A program made the position numbers and the translations under genes. From NCBI GenBank assembly GCA_902461085.1, contig CABPWH010000022.1, positions 1 through 30,047 of the forward strand: 30,047 nt of DNA, given 5' to 3'. Below, one piece after another: positions 7,285 to 14,093 of the stretch. Source of the DNA: an uncultured Collinsella sp. (GTDB taxonomy: Bacteria > Actinomycetota > Coriobacteriia > Coriobacteriales > Coriobacteriaceae). Numbering within the stretch: position 1 is the first letter of the stretch; the number at the start of each line of letters is the position of its first letter. The notes under the pieces were generated by a model that searched no databases, was not told the origin of the DNA, and saw nothing but the letters and a program-made list of their open reading frames with translations.

Positions 7285-7923
7285 CTACGCTGCCACCATT
7301 CGCCTCTGATACGCGCGGACCAGCAGCGAGATACCAAAGTTGAGCACAAAGTACATCGCAAACACCAGGCCGTAGAGCATAAGCACCTGCGACAGGTCGA
7401 TCGCGTGGGCCATCACGACGTTTGCCGTGTACATGAGCTCGGCCACGTTAATGCCCGAAAGATACGAACTGTCCTTGATGACGGTCGTGCACTGGCTAAA
7501 CAGCGCCGGAATGATCGTCTTAAACGTCTGCGGCAGAATGATGTAGCGCATGGTGGCAAAGAAGCCGAAGCCCTGGCTCTGCGCCGCCTCAAACTGGCCG
7601 CGCGGAATCGAGTTGAGGCCGCCGCGCACAATCTCGGCCATAACAGCGCTGGTAAACAGCGTAAAGGCGATGGTCGAAATCACAATGTCCAAGCCCTGCA
7701 CCGTAAAGTAGATAAACAGAATCCACAGCAGGTTTGGCGTGCAACGGAACAGCTCGATATAGGCGCTCACCAAAATACGGAACGGGCGGGGCGCATAGCT
7801 TTTAACAAGCGCCAGCACCGTGCCAAAGATGAGCGAGAAAAAGATCGACAGCGCCGAGATCTCTATGGTCTTAACAAAGCCGCCCCAAATGTAAAGCAGG
7901 TTGGTCGCGTTGAAGATTTCCAT
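7285..7923 (-). CDS. Polar amino-acid ABC transporter permease (second)
   Basis: A 212-residue inner-membrane protein of the HisM/GlnP type. It has several hydrophobic segments (about 20-42, 53-75, 82-100, 185-205) and the conserved cytoplasmic EAA loop QFEAAQSQGFGFFATMRYIILPQTF, which docks on the ATPase. It lies three bases after the first permease, with GAGGAGG before its ATG, so the two are translated from one transcript and probably form a heterodimeric channel. The substrate is most likely glutamate/glutamine or another polar amino acid, inferred from the family and the neighbouring binding protein. Transport specificity cannot be read from sequence alone. Confidence 0.9.
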   Translation of the reverse strand: MEIFNATNLLYIWGGFVKTIEISALSIFFSLIFGTVLALVKSYAPRPFRILVSAYIELFRCTPNLLWILFIYFTVQGLDIVISTIAFTLFTSAVMAEIVRGGLNSIPRGQFEAAQSQGFGFFATMRYIILPQTFKTIIPALFSQCTTVIKDSSYLSGINVAELMYTANVVMAHAIDLSQVLMLYGLVFAMYFVLNFGISLLVRAYQRRMVAA

Positions 7924-7926
7924 GCG

Positions 7927-8673
7927 CTAGGCCTCCTCTACGTTGTCGAGCCCCAGCTCGGCCAGGCTCACACCGCGCGGACGCTCCTTTGAGCGGCGCT
8001 CGAGCCACTGCACCAGCATGGCGAGCGGAAAGCAGATGATGAAGTACATAAGGCAGCAGACGATGTATCCCTGCAGGTAACCGTACAGACTCACAAAGTT
8101 GTCGGAACGGTACATAAGGTCGCCGCCGGCCACAAGCGCCAGCACCGACGTGTTCTTGACCAGGTTGAGTGCCTGGTTACACAGCGGCGGCAGAATAATC
8201 TTGAACGTCTGGGGCAGCACGATGTACCAGTACGCCTGCGCACGGGTGAAGCCCTGGCTCTGGGCCGCCTCCATCTGACCGCGCGGAACCGCCTCGATAC
8301 CGGTGCGGATGACCTCCGAAATGTAGGCCGCGTGATACAGGCCCACACCCAAGAAGCCCAGCACGAACGGCGCGATGCGCACTGGCTGGTCGGCACCGGT
8401 TATAGCCTGCAAAAACTGCGGACCGGCCATGTACATAAAGAGCACCTGCACGGGCAACGGGGTGTTCTGGTAAAACTCCACGTACACGCGGCTTATGGCG
8501 CGCAGCACGCGCGAGCGAGTGGTAGAGAACACGCCCAGCAGCGTGCCCAGCACCAGTGACAACAGCAGGCCGGCAACGACCACTTGCAGCGTCACGCCAA
8601 AGCCCTCCCAAAAGGGCCCCATATTTTGAAATGTCGTCGACCAACGGTCGGCGTCAAATAATCCTTCGAGCAT
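7927..8673 (-). CDS. Polar amino-acid ABC transporter permease (first)
   Basis: A 248-residue permease of the His/Glu/Gln/Arg/opine family with N-terminal TM segments starting near FGVTLQVVVAGLLLSLVLG and the EAA loop QMEAAQSQGFTRAQAYWYIVLPQTF. The start at 8673 is preceded by AAGGAAGG; a longer in-frame version to 8742 would overlap the binding-protein gene and lacks that site. It lies 25 bases after the lipoprotein gene and three bases before the second permease. Its C-terminus is a charged cytoplasmic tail. Together with the ATPase, lipoprotein and other permease it forms a complete importer. Confidence 0.9.
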   Translation of the reverse strand: MLEGLFDADRWSTTFQNMGPFWEGFGVTLQVVVAGLLLSLVLGTLLGVFSTTRSRVLRAISRVYVEFYQNTPLPVQVLFMYMAGPQFLQAITGADQPVRIAPFVLGFLGVGLYHAAYISEVIRTGIEAVPRGQMEAAQSQGFTRAQAYWYIVLPQTFKIILPPLCNQALNLVKNTSVLALVAGGDLMYRSDNFVSLYGYLQGYIVCCLMYFIICFPLAMLVQWLERRSKERPRGVSLAELGLDNVEEA

Positions 8674-8698
8674 TTGATTCCTTCCTTGGACGATGCGC

Positions 8699-9574
8699 CT
8701 ATACAAGACCCCAGGTCTTGACCTCTTGGTCGAGCCAGCCATCGGCCAGGCGATCGCAAATCACCTGATCGACCACAGCCGAAAGGTCGCAGCCCTTCTT
8801 GGTCGCCACGCCGTAGCCCTGCTCGCCAAACTTGACCTCGGGCTGCAGCAGCTCAACAGTCTCGTTCATGTAACCGGCCAGCGTGGAGCGGTCCATGGCA
8901 AAGACGTCGATATTGCCGGCGTCGAGCGAACTCTTGATGATGGGGTAGCCACTAAAGGCCCTAAACTCGGGCTTGCAGCTAAAGCCGTTGTCCTTGATCA
9001 TCTGCTCGATCAGGCTCTGCGTGGTGGCGCCCTGGCTCACGCCAATGACCTTGCCATCCAAATCCTCAATCGAGGTAAAGCCCGAACGCTTCTTGACCAT
9101 GAGTCCCACGTAGTCGGTGCGGTACGGCGTCGAGAAATCCCAGCTCTTCTTGCGCTCGTCGGTGATGGTGTAGGTCGCCGCGACCACGTCGAGTTGGCCG
9201 TTATCGATCAGCGGGCCGCGCGTCTTGGGCGTTACGTCGGTAAACTCGACTAGCTCCTGGGCGCGGGCCTCCTTGTAGCTCACGCCAAAGACGGCAGCGG
9301 CGATCTGGTAGCACAAATCGACTTCCATGCCCTCAAAGCGGCCCTTGGCGGTGTCGTAATAGCCATAGCCGGGAACGTCCTTCTTAACGCCGGCATTCAG
9401 ATGGCCACGCGACTTGATGGCCGCAAGCTTGGACCCCTTGTCGGAGCCCTCGCCGCTGGTGGAGTTGCCGCAACCGGCAAGCGCGGTCCCCGTCAGCGCA
9501 AGCATGCCGGCGCCAGCCAGCTGCAAAAAGTGACGGCGCGACACGGCCGCCCTCGTCATATCCGTCATGTCCAT
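8699..9574 (-). CDS. Amino-acid ABC transporter substrate-binding lipoprotein
   Basis: Extracellular, lipid-anchored binding protein of the periplasmic-binding-protein type 2 family (SBP_bac_3), likely for glutamate/glutamine or similar. The N-terminus has a twin-arginine SRRHFLQLAG motif (Arg13-Arg14), a hydrophobic stretch and the lipobox LAGC, with Cys35 as the lipidation site. The mature domain shows the family pattern: LNAGVKKDVPGYGY, FEGMEVDLCYQIA, LDVVAATYTITDERKKSWDFS and GKVIGVSQGATTQ. I use the ATG at 9574; a GTG directly upstream (9577) is possible. The gene begins eight bases after the ATPase stop, so it belongs to the same operon. A Tat-type lipoprotein signal is typical of Gram-positive high-GC bacteria. 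Confidence 0.92.
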   Translation of the reverse strand: MDMTDMTRAAVSRRHFLQLAGAGMLALTGTALAGCGNSTSGEGSDKGSKLAAIKSRGHLNAGVKKDVPGYGYYDTAKGRFEGMEVDLCYQIAAAVFGVSYKEARAQELVEFTDVTPKTRGPLIDNGQLDVVAATYTITDERKKSWDFSTPYRTDYVGLMVKKRSGFTSIEDLDGKVIGVSQGATTQSLIEQMIKDNGFSCKPEFRAFSGYPIIKSSLDAGNIDVFAMDRSTLAGYMNETVELLQPEVKFGEQGYGVATKKGCDLSAVVDQVICDRLADGWLDQEVKTWGLV

Positions 9575-9582
9575 CACCGCGC

Positions 9583-10314
9583 CTAGTGCAGAATCTTGGA
9601 CAGGAACTCGCGACAGCGCGGGTTCTCGGGGTTATCGAAGAAGTGCTCGGGCGTGCCCTCCTCCAGAATGCGGCCGTCCTCCATAAAGATGACGCGGTCG
9701 GCCACCTGGCGCGCAAAGCCCATCTCGTGCGTCACGCAGATCATGGTGATGTCTTCCTGCGCGAGCTCAATCATAACGTCCAGAACCTCCTGGACCATCT
9801 CGGGGTCGAGCGCCGAGGTCGGCTCGTCAAACAGAATGATAGGCTGCTTGGTGCACAGGGCACGGGCGATGGCGATGCGCTGCTGCTGACCGCCCGAGAG
9901 GTTCTGCGGATACTCGCCGGCCTTATGCGCCATGCCAACGCGCTTGAGCGCGGCGATGGCGATCTCGGTCGCCTCCTCCTTGCTCTTCTTTTGCAGCTTG
10001 ATGGGCGCGAGCGTCAGGTTGCCCAGCACCGTCATGTTGGGATACAGGTTGAACTGCTGAAACACCATGGAGCTGTACTTGCGAGCCATCTCCAGGTGAT
10101 TCTTTTTGGTGAGCGGCGTACCGTCGATGACGACCTCGCCCGACGTAGGCTCCTCCAGATAATCGACGCAACGGATGAGCGTCGACTTACCCGAGCCGGA
10201 AGGCCCGATCATTACGAGCTTCTCGCCGCGCTTGACGGTGAGATTGATATCTTTGAGCACATGCAGGTCGCCAAAGTACTTGTTGAGATGCTTGATCTCG
10301 ATCATGTCTGCCAT
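9583..10314 (-). CDS. glnQ: Amino-acid ABC transporter ATP-binding protein
   Basis: A 243-residue ATPase driving the importer encoded downstream. Walker A GPSGSGKST begins at residue 37, the Q-loop is VFQQFNLYP, the ABC signature LSGGQQQR is at 139-146, Walker B IILFDEP has Asp163/Glu164, and the H-loop His is in CVTHEMGFA. The THEMGFA motif is characteristic of the polar amino-acid (GlnQ/HisP) subfamily. GGAAGGG lies six bases before the ATG. It is the first gene of a minus-strand operon: ATPase, binding lipoprotein, two permeases and a cytidylate-kinase-like protein. A TACAAT on the minus strand (10350-10355) may be the -10 of its promoter, but no clear -35 accompanies it. The symbol follows family usage. 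Confidence 0.93.
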   Translation of the reverse strand: MADMIEIKHLNKYFGDLHVLKDINLTVKRGEKLVMIGPSGSGKSTLIRCVDYLEEPTSGEVVIDGTPLTKKNHLEMARKYSSMVFQQFNLYPNMTVLGNLTLAPIKLQKKSKEEATEIAIAALKRVGMAHKAGEYPQNLSGGQQQRIAIARALCTKQPIILFDEPTSALDPEMVQEVLDVMIELAQEDITMICVTHEMGFARQVADRVIFMEDGRILEEGTPEHFFDNPENPRCREFLSKILH

Positions 10315-10420
10315 GAATGTCCCTTCCCTGCGTTTACACGAGTTGAACTATTGTACGGAAAGAACCACGTTTCCGCAGCCCACACTACATTCCCGTAAAG
10401 AACCCGCAACCTTCCACCCA

Positions 10421-10486
10421 CTCATTGGGGACAGACTTAAATGAGTACCCACCCATTGGGCACTCATTTAAGCCTGTCCCCAATGA
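10421..10486. repeat. GGGACAG/CTGTCCCC long hairpin repeat, copy 5
   Basis: A near-perfect inverted repeat whose ends are CTCATTGGGGACAG and CTGTCCCCAATGAG. The internal arms ACTTAAATGAGT and ACTCATTTAAGC also pair, leaving a very short loop at ACCCACCCATTGGG. It lies between the ATPase operon start and the YqeY-like gene, next to a separate terminator. Confidence 0.85.
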
Positions 10487-10499
10487 GTGCCCAGCCCAG

Positions 10500-10534
10500 C
10501 AAAAAGGGGCGCGACCATGACGGCCACGCCCCTC
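10500..10534 (-). terminator. Terminator of the YqeY-like gene
   Basis: On the minus strand AGGGGCG pairs with CGCCCCT and is followed by TTTTT. It lies 26 bases downstream of the stop codon. Confidence 0.9.
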
Positions 10535-10560
10535 AACATCAACTATGTACCGCTCGGCCC

Positions 10561-11004
10561 CTACGCAAGCTTTGCACCGACGATCTTTGCTGCTGCCGGC
10601 TTATCGAAGTTGCCGCCGGTGGCCTTGCCGAGTGCGCCCATAACCTGGCCCATCTGCTTCTTGGACGTGGCGCCCAGCTCGGCGATGACCTGCTCGATCA
10701 GAGCCTCGAGCTCCTCGCCCGAAACCTGCGCGGGCAGCAGGCTCTCCAGAATCTTGACCTGCTCGGTCAGGTTGTCGGTACGCTCCTGGTCGGTACCGGC
10801 CTTAATGGACATCTCCAGCGTCTCGCTCGTCTGCTTAATCAGACGCTTGATCATGCTGTTGACGTCTTCCTCGGTCACATCGCGGCGCTCGTTGACCTCG
10901 ATATTCTTCACCTCGGCCTTAACCTGGCGAATGATGGACAGGCGAACCTTGTCCTTAGCCTTCATGGCCGCGATCATTTCCTTCTGCAGCTCTTCGTTGG
11001 TCAT
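10561..11004 (-). CDS. GatB/YqeY-domain protein
   Basis: A 147-residue, largely helical protein matching the YqeY family: MTNEELQKEMIAAMKAKDK...RLSIIRQVKAEVKNIEV, KRLIKQTSETLE, EQVKILESLLPAQ and KQMGQVMGALG. The domain resembles the C-terminal tail of GatB (tRNA-dependent amidotransferase) and may bind tRNA; the free-standing protein's exact role is not established. AGGAGG at 11013-11018 sits two bases before the first ATG (11010) and eight before the second (11004), so I choose the second. A long N-terminal extension to 11040 has no support. It is followed by its own terminator. The gap to the upstream foldase gene is only 54 bases, so they may share a transcript. Confidence 0.85.
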   Translation of the reverse strand: MTNEELQKEMIAAMKAKDKVRLSIIRQVKAEVKNIEVNERRDVTEEDVNSMIKRLIKQTSETLEMSIKAGTDQERTDNLTEQVKILESLLPAQVSGEELEALIEQVIAELGATSKKQMGQVMGALGKATGGNFDKPAAAKIVGAKLA

Positions 11005-11058
11005 CTGCATATCCTCCTCAATAGCGTGGGCGGTACTCACGCGGGCACCGCCCCATGA

Positions 11059-12282
11059 TTACTTAGTCGTCGACGAATCGTCGGTCGAACTCTTGGTGAC
11101 GCCCTTCAGGCTGACGTTGTACGGCACGTCCTTGGGCATGGGGTTAACGGTGATGTCGGCGTCCTTCTTGTACTGCTCCAGCCACTCGCTGTACGCAGTG
11201 CTTGCCGCCTGCGTCTTCACCACGTTGGAGACGTACTTCTTGATCTCCTTGGGCACCTGCTTAATGTCATCGACCTGATTATCGACATGGAAGTAGTCGG
11301 TGCACTTGATGATGTGATAACCATAGGTCGACTCGACGACGTCGCTCACATCGCCCTTGTTGAGCCCCTCGAGCGCCGCCTGGTAGCTGTCGACGAAGGT
11401 GGTGAGCTTGTCCCAGCCCACATCGCCCTTCTTATCCTTGGAGCCGGTATCGTCGGAGTACTGCTCCACGGCATCCTCAAAGCTCAGCTCGCCGGAGTTG
11501 ATCTTGTCCAGGCACTCCTGCGCCTTGGCCTTGGCGGCAGCCTTGTCCTCGTCGGAAGCGTCGGAATCGACCTTGATCAGGATATTCGACGAACGACGGG
11601 CGTCGTTGTAGTTGGACAGGTTCTCATTGATGTAATCGACAATCTCGCTGTCCTTGGGCTTGCTGGTGGGCGCCACGGCATCCTTGAGCTTCTGCTGCGC
11701 CAGGCTCTCCTTGAGCGAATCCTTGTAGGTGTCCTCGGTGTAGCCGTAGGTCTTGAGAGTCTTCTTAAAAGTCTTGGCGCCGCCCGCGCTCTTGCACGCG
11801 TCCTTCCAAGCCTTCTCGACCTCCTCGTCCGACACCGTCACGCCATTCTCCTTCTGCGCTTGCTGAAGCAGGATCTGCTGCGCGTAGGAGTCGATGAGCT
11901 GCTTGCGGTACTTCTTGGGCGTGAGGTCGTTGTCGACCAGGTACTGTGCCCAGTCCTTGTCCTTGGTGTAACCATAGGACGTGCGCATGCTCATAATCTG
12001 CTTGGTCACGGTGTCCTCGGTGAGGTTGGTGCCGTTGATAGTGGCCGCCACACCACCAGTGAGTTTGTAGCCTGCACTAGTGTCCTCGGTCTGCGACATC
12101 AGGCCGGAGCACGCCATGGCCGAAACGGAGAGCAGCATCGCCAGCACGCCGATGACCACCAGGACAATCTTGACGGTCTTGGACACATAGGTCTTGCGCT
12201 GCTTCTTGCGAGAGCTGGAGGCGGCGCGGGACCGTTGCTCGGGCGTCGGCGCGACCTCGGGGTTCTTTTTCTTATTTGCCAT
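11059..12282 (-). CDS. PrsA-like membrane-anchored peptidyl-prolyl isomerase (parvulin)
   Basis: A 407-residue extracytoplasmic foldase candidate. A basic N-terminal cytoplasmic tail (Lys/Arg-rich, residues 1-36) precedes one membrane anchor at about 37-59. A SurA/PrsA-like N-domain follows, with repeated LxxxLIxxYAxQxLLxQ-type helices. The parvulin core runs from about 230 to 335 (SNILIKVDSDASDEDKAAAKAKA, FEDAVEQYSDD, KGDVGWDKLTTFV, YGYHIIKCTDYF). It ends in a Ser/Thr/Asp-rich tail. The Cys58 after the anchor (AMACSG) could be a lipobox, so a lipoprotein rather than a transmembrane anchor is possible. GAAAGG precedes the ATG. Clients are probably secreted proteins; the sortase elsewhere in the window is a conceivable but unproven beneficiary. 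Confidence 0.85.
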   Translation of the reverse strand: MANKKKNPEVAPTPEQRSRAASSSRKKQRKTYVSKTVKIVLVVIGVLAMLLSVSAMACSGLMSQTEDTSAGYKLTGGVAATINGTNLTEDTVTKQIMSMRTSYGYTKDKDWAQYLVDNDLTPKKYRKQLIDSYAQQILLQQAQKENGVTVSDEEVEKAWKDACKSAGGAKTFKKTLKTYGYTEDTYKDSLKESLAQQKLKDAVAPTSKPKDSEIVDYINENLSNYNDARRSSNILIKVDSDASDEDKAAAKAKAQECLDKINSGELSFEDAVEQYSDDTGSKDKKGDVGWDKLTTFVDSYQAALEGLNKGDVSDVVESTYGYHIIKCTDYFHVDNQVDDIKQVPKEIKKYVSNVVKTQAASTAYSEWLEQYKKDADITVNPMPKDVPYNVSLKGVTKSSTDDSSTTK

Positions 12283-12356
12283 GTTTGGCCTTTCGCATCA
12301 CGAATCGAACAAACGCCATTGTGTCACAACGCAGCCCCGCGGCACACCCGGCGTAT

Positions 12357-12485
12357 GGGACACAGGTTAATCTGCACCATTTTGGTGCAAAGGGGACAGG
12401 TCTGGCAGTTGGCAGTTAGGGACGTTCCTTTTCTGCCGGCAGATGGAGACTGTCCCCGGCTGCCGGCAGTCCCCCAGTGCCGGCC
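12357..12485. repeat. Compound GGGACAG-type repeats, copies 6 and 7
   Basis: This 129-bp gap holds two nested hairpins. One carries TGCACCATTTTGGTGCA followed by AGGGGACAGG (12391-12400). The other carries GACTGTCCCCGG with two copies of the palindrome CTGCCGGCAG at 12433-12442 and 12460-12469. On the minus strand the second starts directly after the EIIA stop codon. No coding potential is seen. Confidence 0.65.
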
Positions 12486-12953
12486 TTAAAAGTGTCGACG
12501 GATGGCGTCGACCATGTCCTGCTGCGTGGTTTGGCCGAGTACATCGGCTGCAGCGTCGGCATCCATAAAGATATTCATAAGCGCCTGAAGTGCCTCGACC
12601 TGACCGCCCGGCTCGGCAATGCCCAGGTTGATGATGATCTGCGCCGGCACCGGGGCGCCCATGCCCGCCATCGCGTTGAACGTCACAGGTGCGGCGGGCT
12701 TTACCACCGCGATATAGGGCTTGGCCACAAATCCCGGATCGGTATGCGGAATGGCGATGTTTGCCGCCGGCATAGCGAGACCCGTAGGATAGGCGGCCTC
12801 GCGCGTGCGGACGGCATTGAGCCAACCCTCACCAATGTAGCCGCGCAGGGCAAGCTCACCCTCGAGCCGCGCAAACACCTCACCCGGCGTCGCGCACTCC
12901 CAATCAAAAAACACCAGCTCAGGCGAGAATAGCATCTCGGCGTTATCCGCCAT
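12486..12953 (-). CDS. Orphan PTS EIIA domain protein (fructose/galactitol type)
   Basis: A 155-residue single-domain phosphotransferase protein. The phosphorylatable His70 lies in IAIPHTDPG, preceded by GLAMPAANIAIPH and followed by FNAMAGMGAPVPAQIIINLGIAEP, the pattern of EIIA of the Fru/Mtl/Gat/Ntr superfamily. It would accept phosphate from HPr in the cytoplasm and pass it to an EIIB or act as a regulator. No EIIB, EIIC or sugar enzyme is adjacent, so its partner is elsewhere or it is regulatory. The start at 12953 has GGAGG five bases upstream; a longer frame to 13067 would overlap the PIN gene and lacks a ribosome site. Downstream lie compound hairpin repeats. Confidence 0.82.
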   Translation of the reverse strand: MADNAEMLFSPELVFFDWECATPGEVFARLEGELALRGYIGEGWLNAVRTREAAYPTGLAMPAANIAIPHTDPGFVAKPYIAVVKPAAPVTFNAMAGMGAPVPAQIIINLGIAEPGGQVEALQALMNIFMDADAAADVLGQTTQQDMVDAIRRHF

Positions 12954-13018
12954 ACTGTCCTCCAAAGTTGTACGAGGTTCACAATGCCCCATATGATAGC
13001 GAAACGAGACAGACAAGG

Positions 13019-13486
13019 TTAGCCGAGGATCCCGATCATCTCGACCGCGCGAGCAGGTGTCAAGCACACCTCGGGCATCGCCTCCAGCATGCGCCGGTCG
13101 CTCGTGACCACATAGTCAACATCCGCCGTCTCGCCCGAAGCGATGATGAGGTTGTCTTCAAGATCCGGCATACGCTTGCCAAGCATGCGCGCCATCTCGC
13201 ATTCTGCCAACGAAAGCGGAGAGGCAGTTGCCACCTGCATCATGTGCTCGATGCAGGCCCATGACGCCGGGGCAAACGATACGTTAATCCCATTCGCATT
13301 CCGTCGGGCTAGACGCCGAGGCAAAATATAGAACACATCCTTTGCCGTCGTGGGCGCATACAGAAGGTCGATCTTTCCCGCCTCGGCCAGTTCAACCAAT
13401 CTCTTCGCTTCGTCGAACGCCCCCTCTTGCAGGTAATAATCGAGCCAAACGTTCGTATCTACCAAGAGACGCTTTGCCTCAATCAT
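13019..13486 (-). CDS. PIN-domain toxin (VapC-like)
   Basis: A 155-residue PIN-fold ribonuclease candidate. The acidic metal-binding residues are Asp10 in LLVDTNVWLD, Asp111 in LEDNLIIAS and Asp130 in YVVTSDRRM, with Glu95 or Asp50 as the likely fourth. In toxin-antitoxin pairs such proteins cleave RNA to inhibit translation. Translation starts at the ATG at 13486, which overlaps the antitoxin stop as ATGA; a TTG two codons upstream is less likely. The tight coupling downstream of a RelB/DinJ-like gene defines the pair. The RNA target is unknown. It could also be annotated simply as a type II toxin-antitoxin PIN protein. Confidence 0.87.
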   Translation of the reverse strand: MIEAKRLLVDTNVWLDYYLQEGAFDEAKRLVELAEAGKIDLLYAPTTAKDVFYILPRRLARRNANGINVSFAPASWACIEHMMQVATASPLSLAECEMARMLGKRMPDLEDNLIIASGETADVDYVVTSDRRMLEAMPEVCLTPARAVEMIGILG

Positions 13487-13827
13487 CGACAATTCGCCTC
13501 TATGTCGGCAATCATCGCGTCATACATATCATCTCGCACGGCATCCCAGTCTTCCGCCGAAGATTCTGCCGATGCGAAATCCGACGCGCTCAGCCCCAAC
13601 GAGGAAAAAGCTAGGCCACACCCCTGTTCGGCGAGGCTCTCCTCACGGAGTGCCTCACGCTTATCCGCCACCATAAATCCCGGCAACGCTTGATGCTCGA
13701 CAAGATAGACCCAAAGCGCGCGAATGGCATCGCTCGGCCCCAACCCATTGCGAGTTAGGACCGCATCGCCACCGGCTTTGAGCATAGGATCAATTCGCGT
13801 GTTGAGCTGCACCGTTGCTGTACCCAT
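13483..13827 (-). CDS. RelB/DinJ-family antitoxin
   Basis: A 114-residue protein beginning with a ribbon-helix-helix pattern: VQLNTRIDPMLKAGGDAVLTRNGLGPSDAIRALWVYLVEHQALP, as in RelB/DinJ antitoxins, which use the beta-strand to contact the operator. The acidic C-terminal part (SAEDWDAVRDDMYDAMIADIEANCR) would bind and mask the toxin. GAGAGGAG precedes the ATG. The pairing is unusual in that RelB/DinJ proteins usually accompany RelE/YafQ-type toxins, whereas here the partner is a PIN protein, a mix also seen in some actinobacteria. A palindrome over the -10 box (13845-13860) suggests autorepression. Confidence 0.85.
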   Translation of the reverse strand: MGTATVQLNTRIDPMLKAGGDAVLTRNGLGPSDAIRALWVYLVEHQALPGFMVADKREALREESLAEQGCGLAFSSLGLSASDFASAESSAEDWDAVRDDMYDAMIADIEANCR

Positions 13828-13844
13828 AGCGGCTCCTCTCTACA

Positions 13845-13879
13845 TGCTAGCAGTATAGCAAACATGAAAGGCCACGCAA
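13845..13879 (-). promoter_or_regulatory. Promoter and operator of the RelB/PIN pair
   Basis: On the minus strand TTGCGT (13874-13879) and TATACT (13852-13857) are separated by 16 bases. TGCTA...TAGCA (13845-13860) is a palindrome straddling the -10, as expected for an autorepressing antitoxin. Confidence 0.55.
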
Positions 13880-13880
13880 A

Positions 13881-13926
13881 AGGGCCCCGCCCGCACGCGG
13901 ACGGAACCCTATCGGATTTTTTGGGA
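13881..13926 (+). terminator. Hairpin terminator upstream of the toxin-antitoxin genes
   Basis: AGGG..CCG.CCGC pairs with GCGG.CGG..CCCT around a short loop, followed by TTTTTT on the plus strand. No plus-strand gene leads into it, so its use is unclear. It may shield the promoter. Confidence 0.55.
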
Positions 13927-13976
13927 TGGAAATGACACCCGTCACGTTATTCAGAGTCCAAAATCAAAGAGGCTAT

Positions 13977-14024
13977 AAAAGCTGAGAGGGCTCATGTGAT
14001 TCCATAAGCCCCCTCAGCTTTTTC
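13977..14024 (-). terminator. Terminator of the AlbA_2-domain gene
   Basis: A stem of AAAAGCTGAG with CTCAGCTTTT and inner GGGCT with AGCCC, giving T-rich tails on both strands. It lies 70 bases past the stop codon at 14094. Confidence 0.88.
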
Positions 14025-14093
14025 GATAGTTAAGTCACAACAGCGCTTCGTCATTAACAAACACAAGCTGCCTCATTTTCCCGCTTCTGCCCT

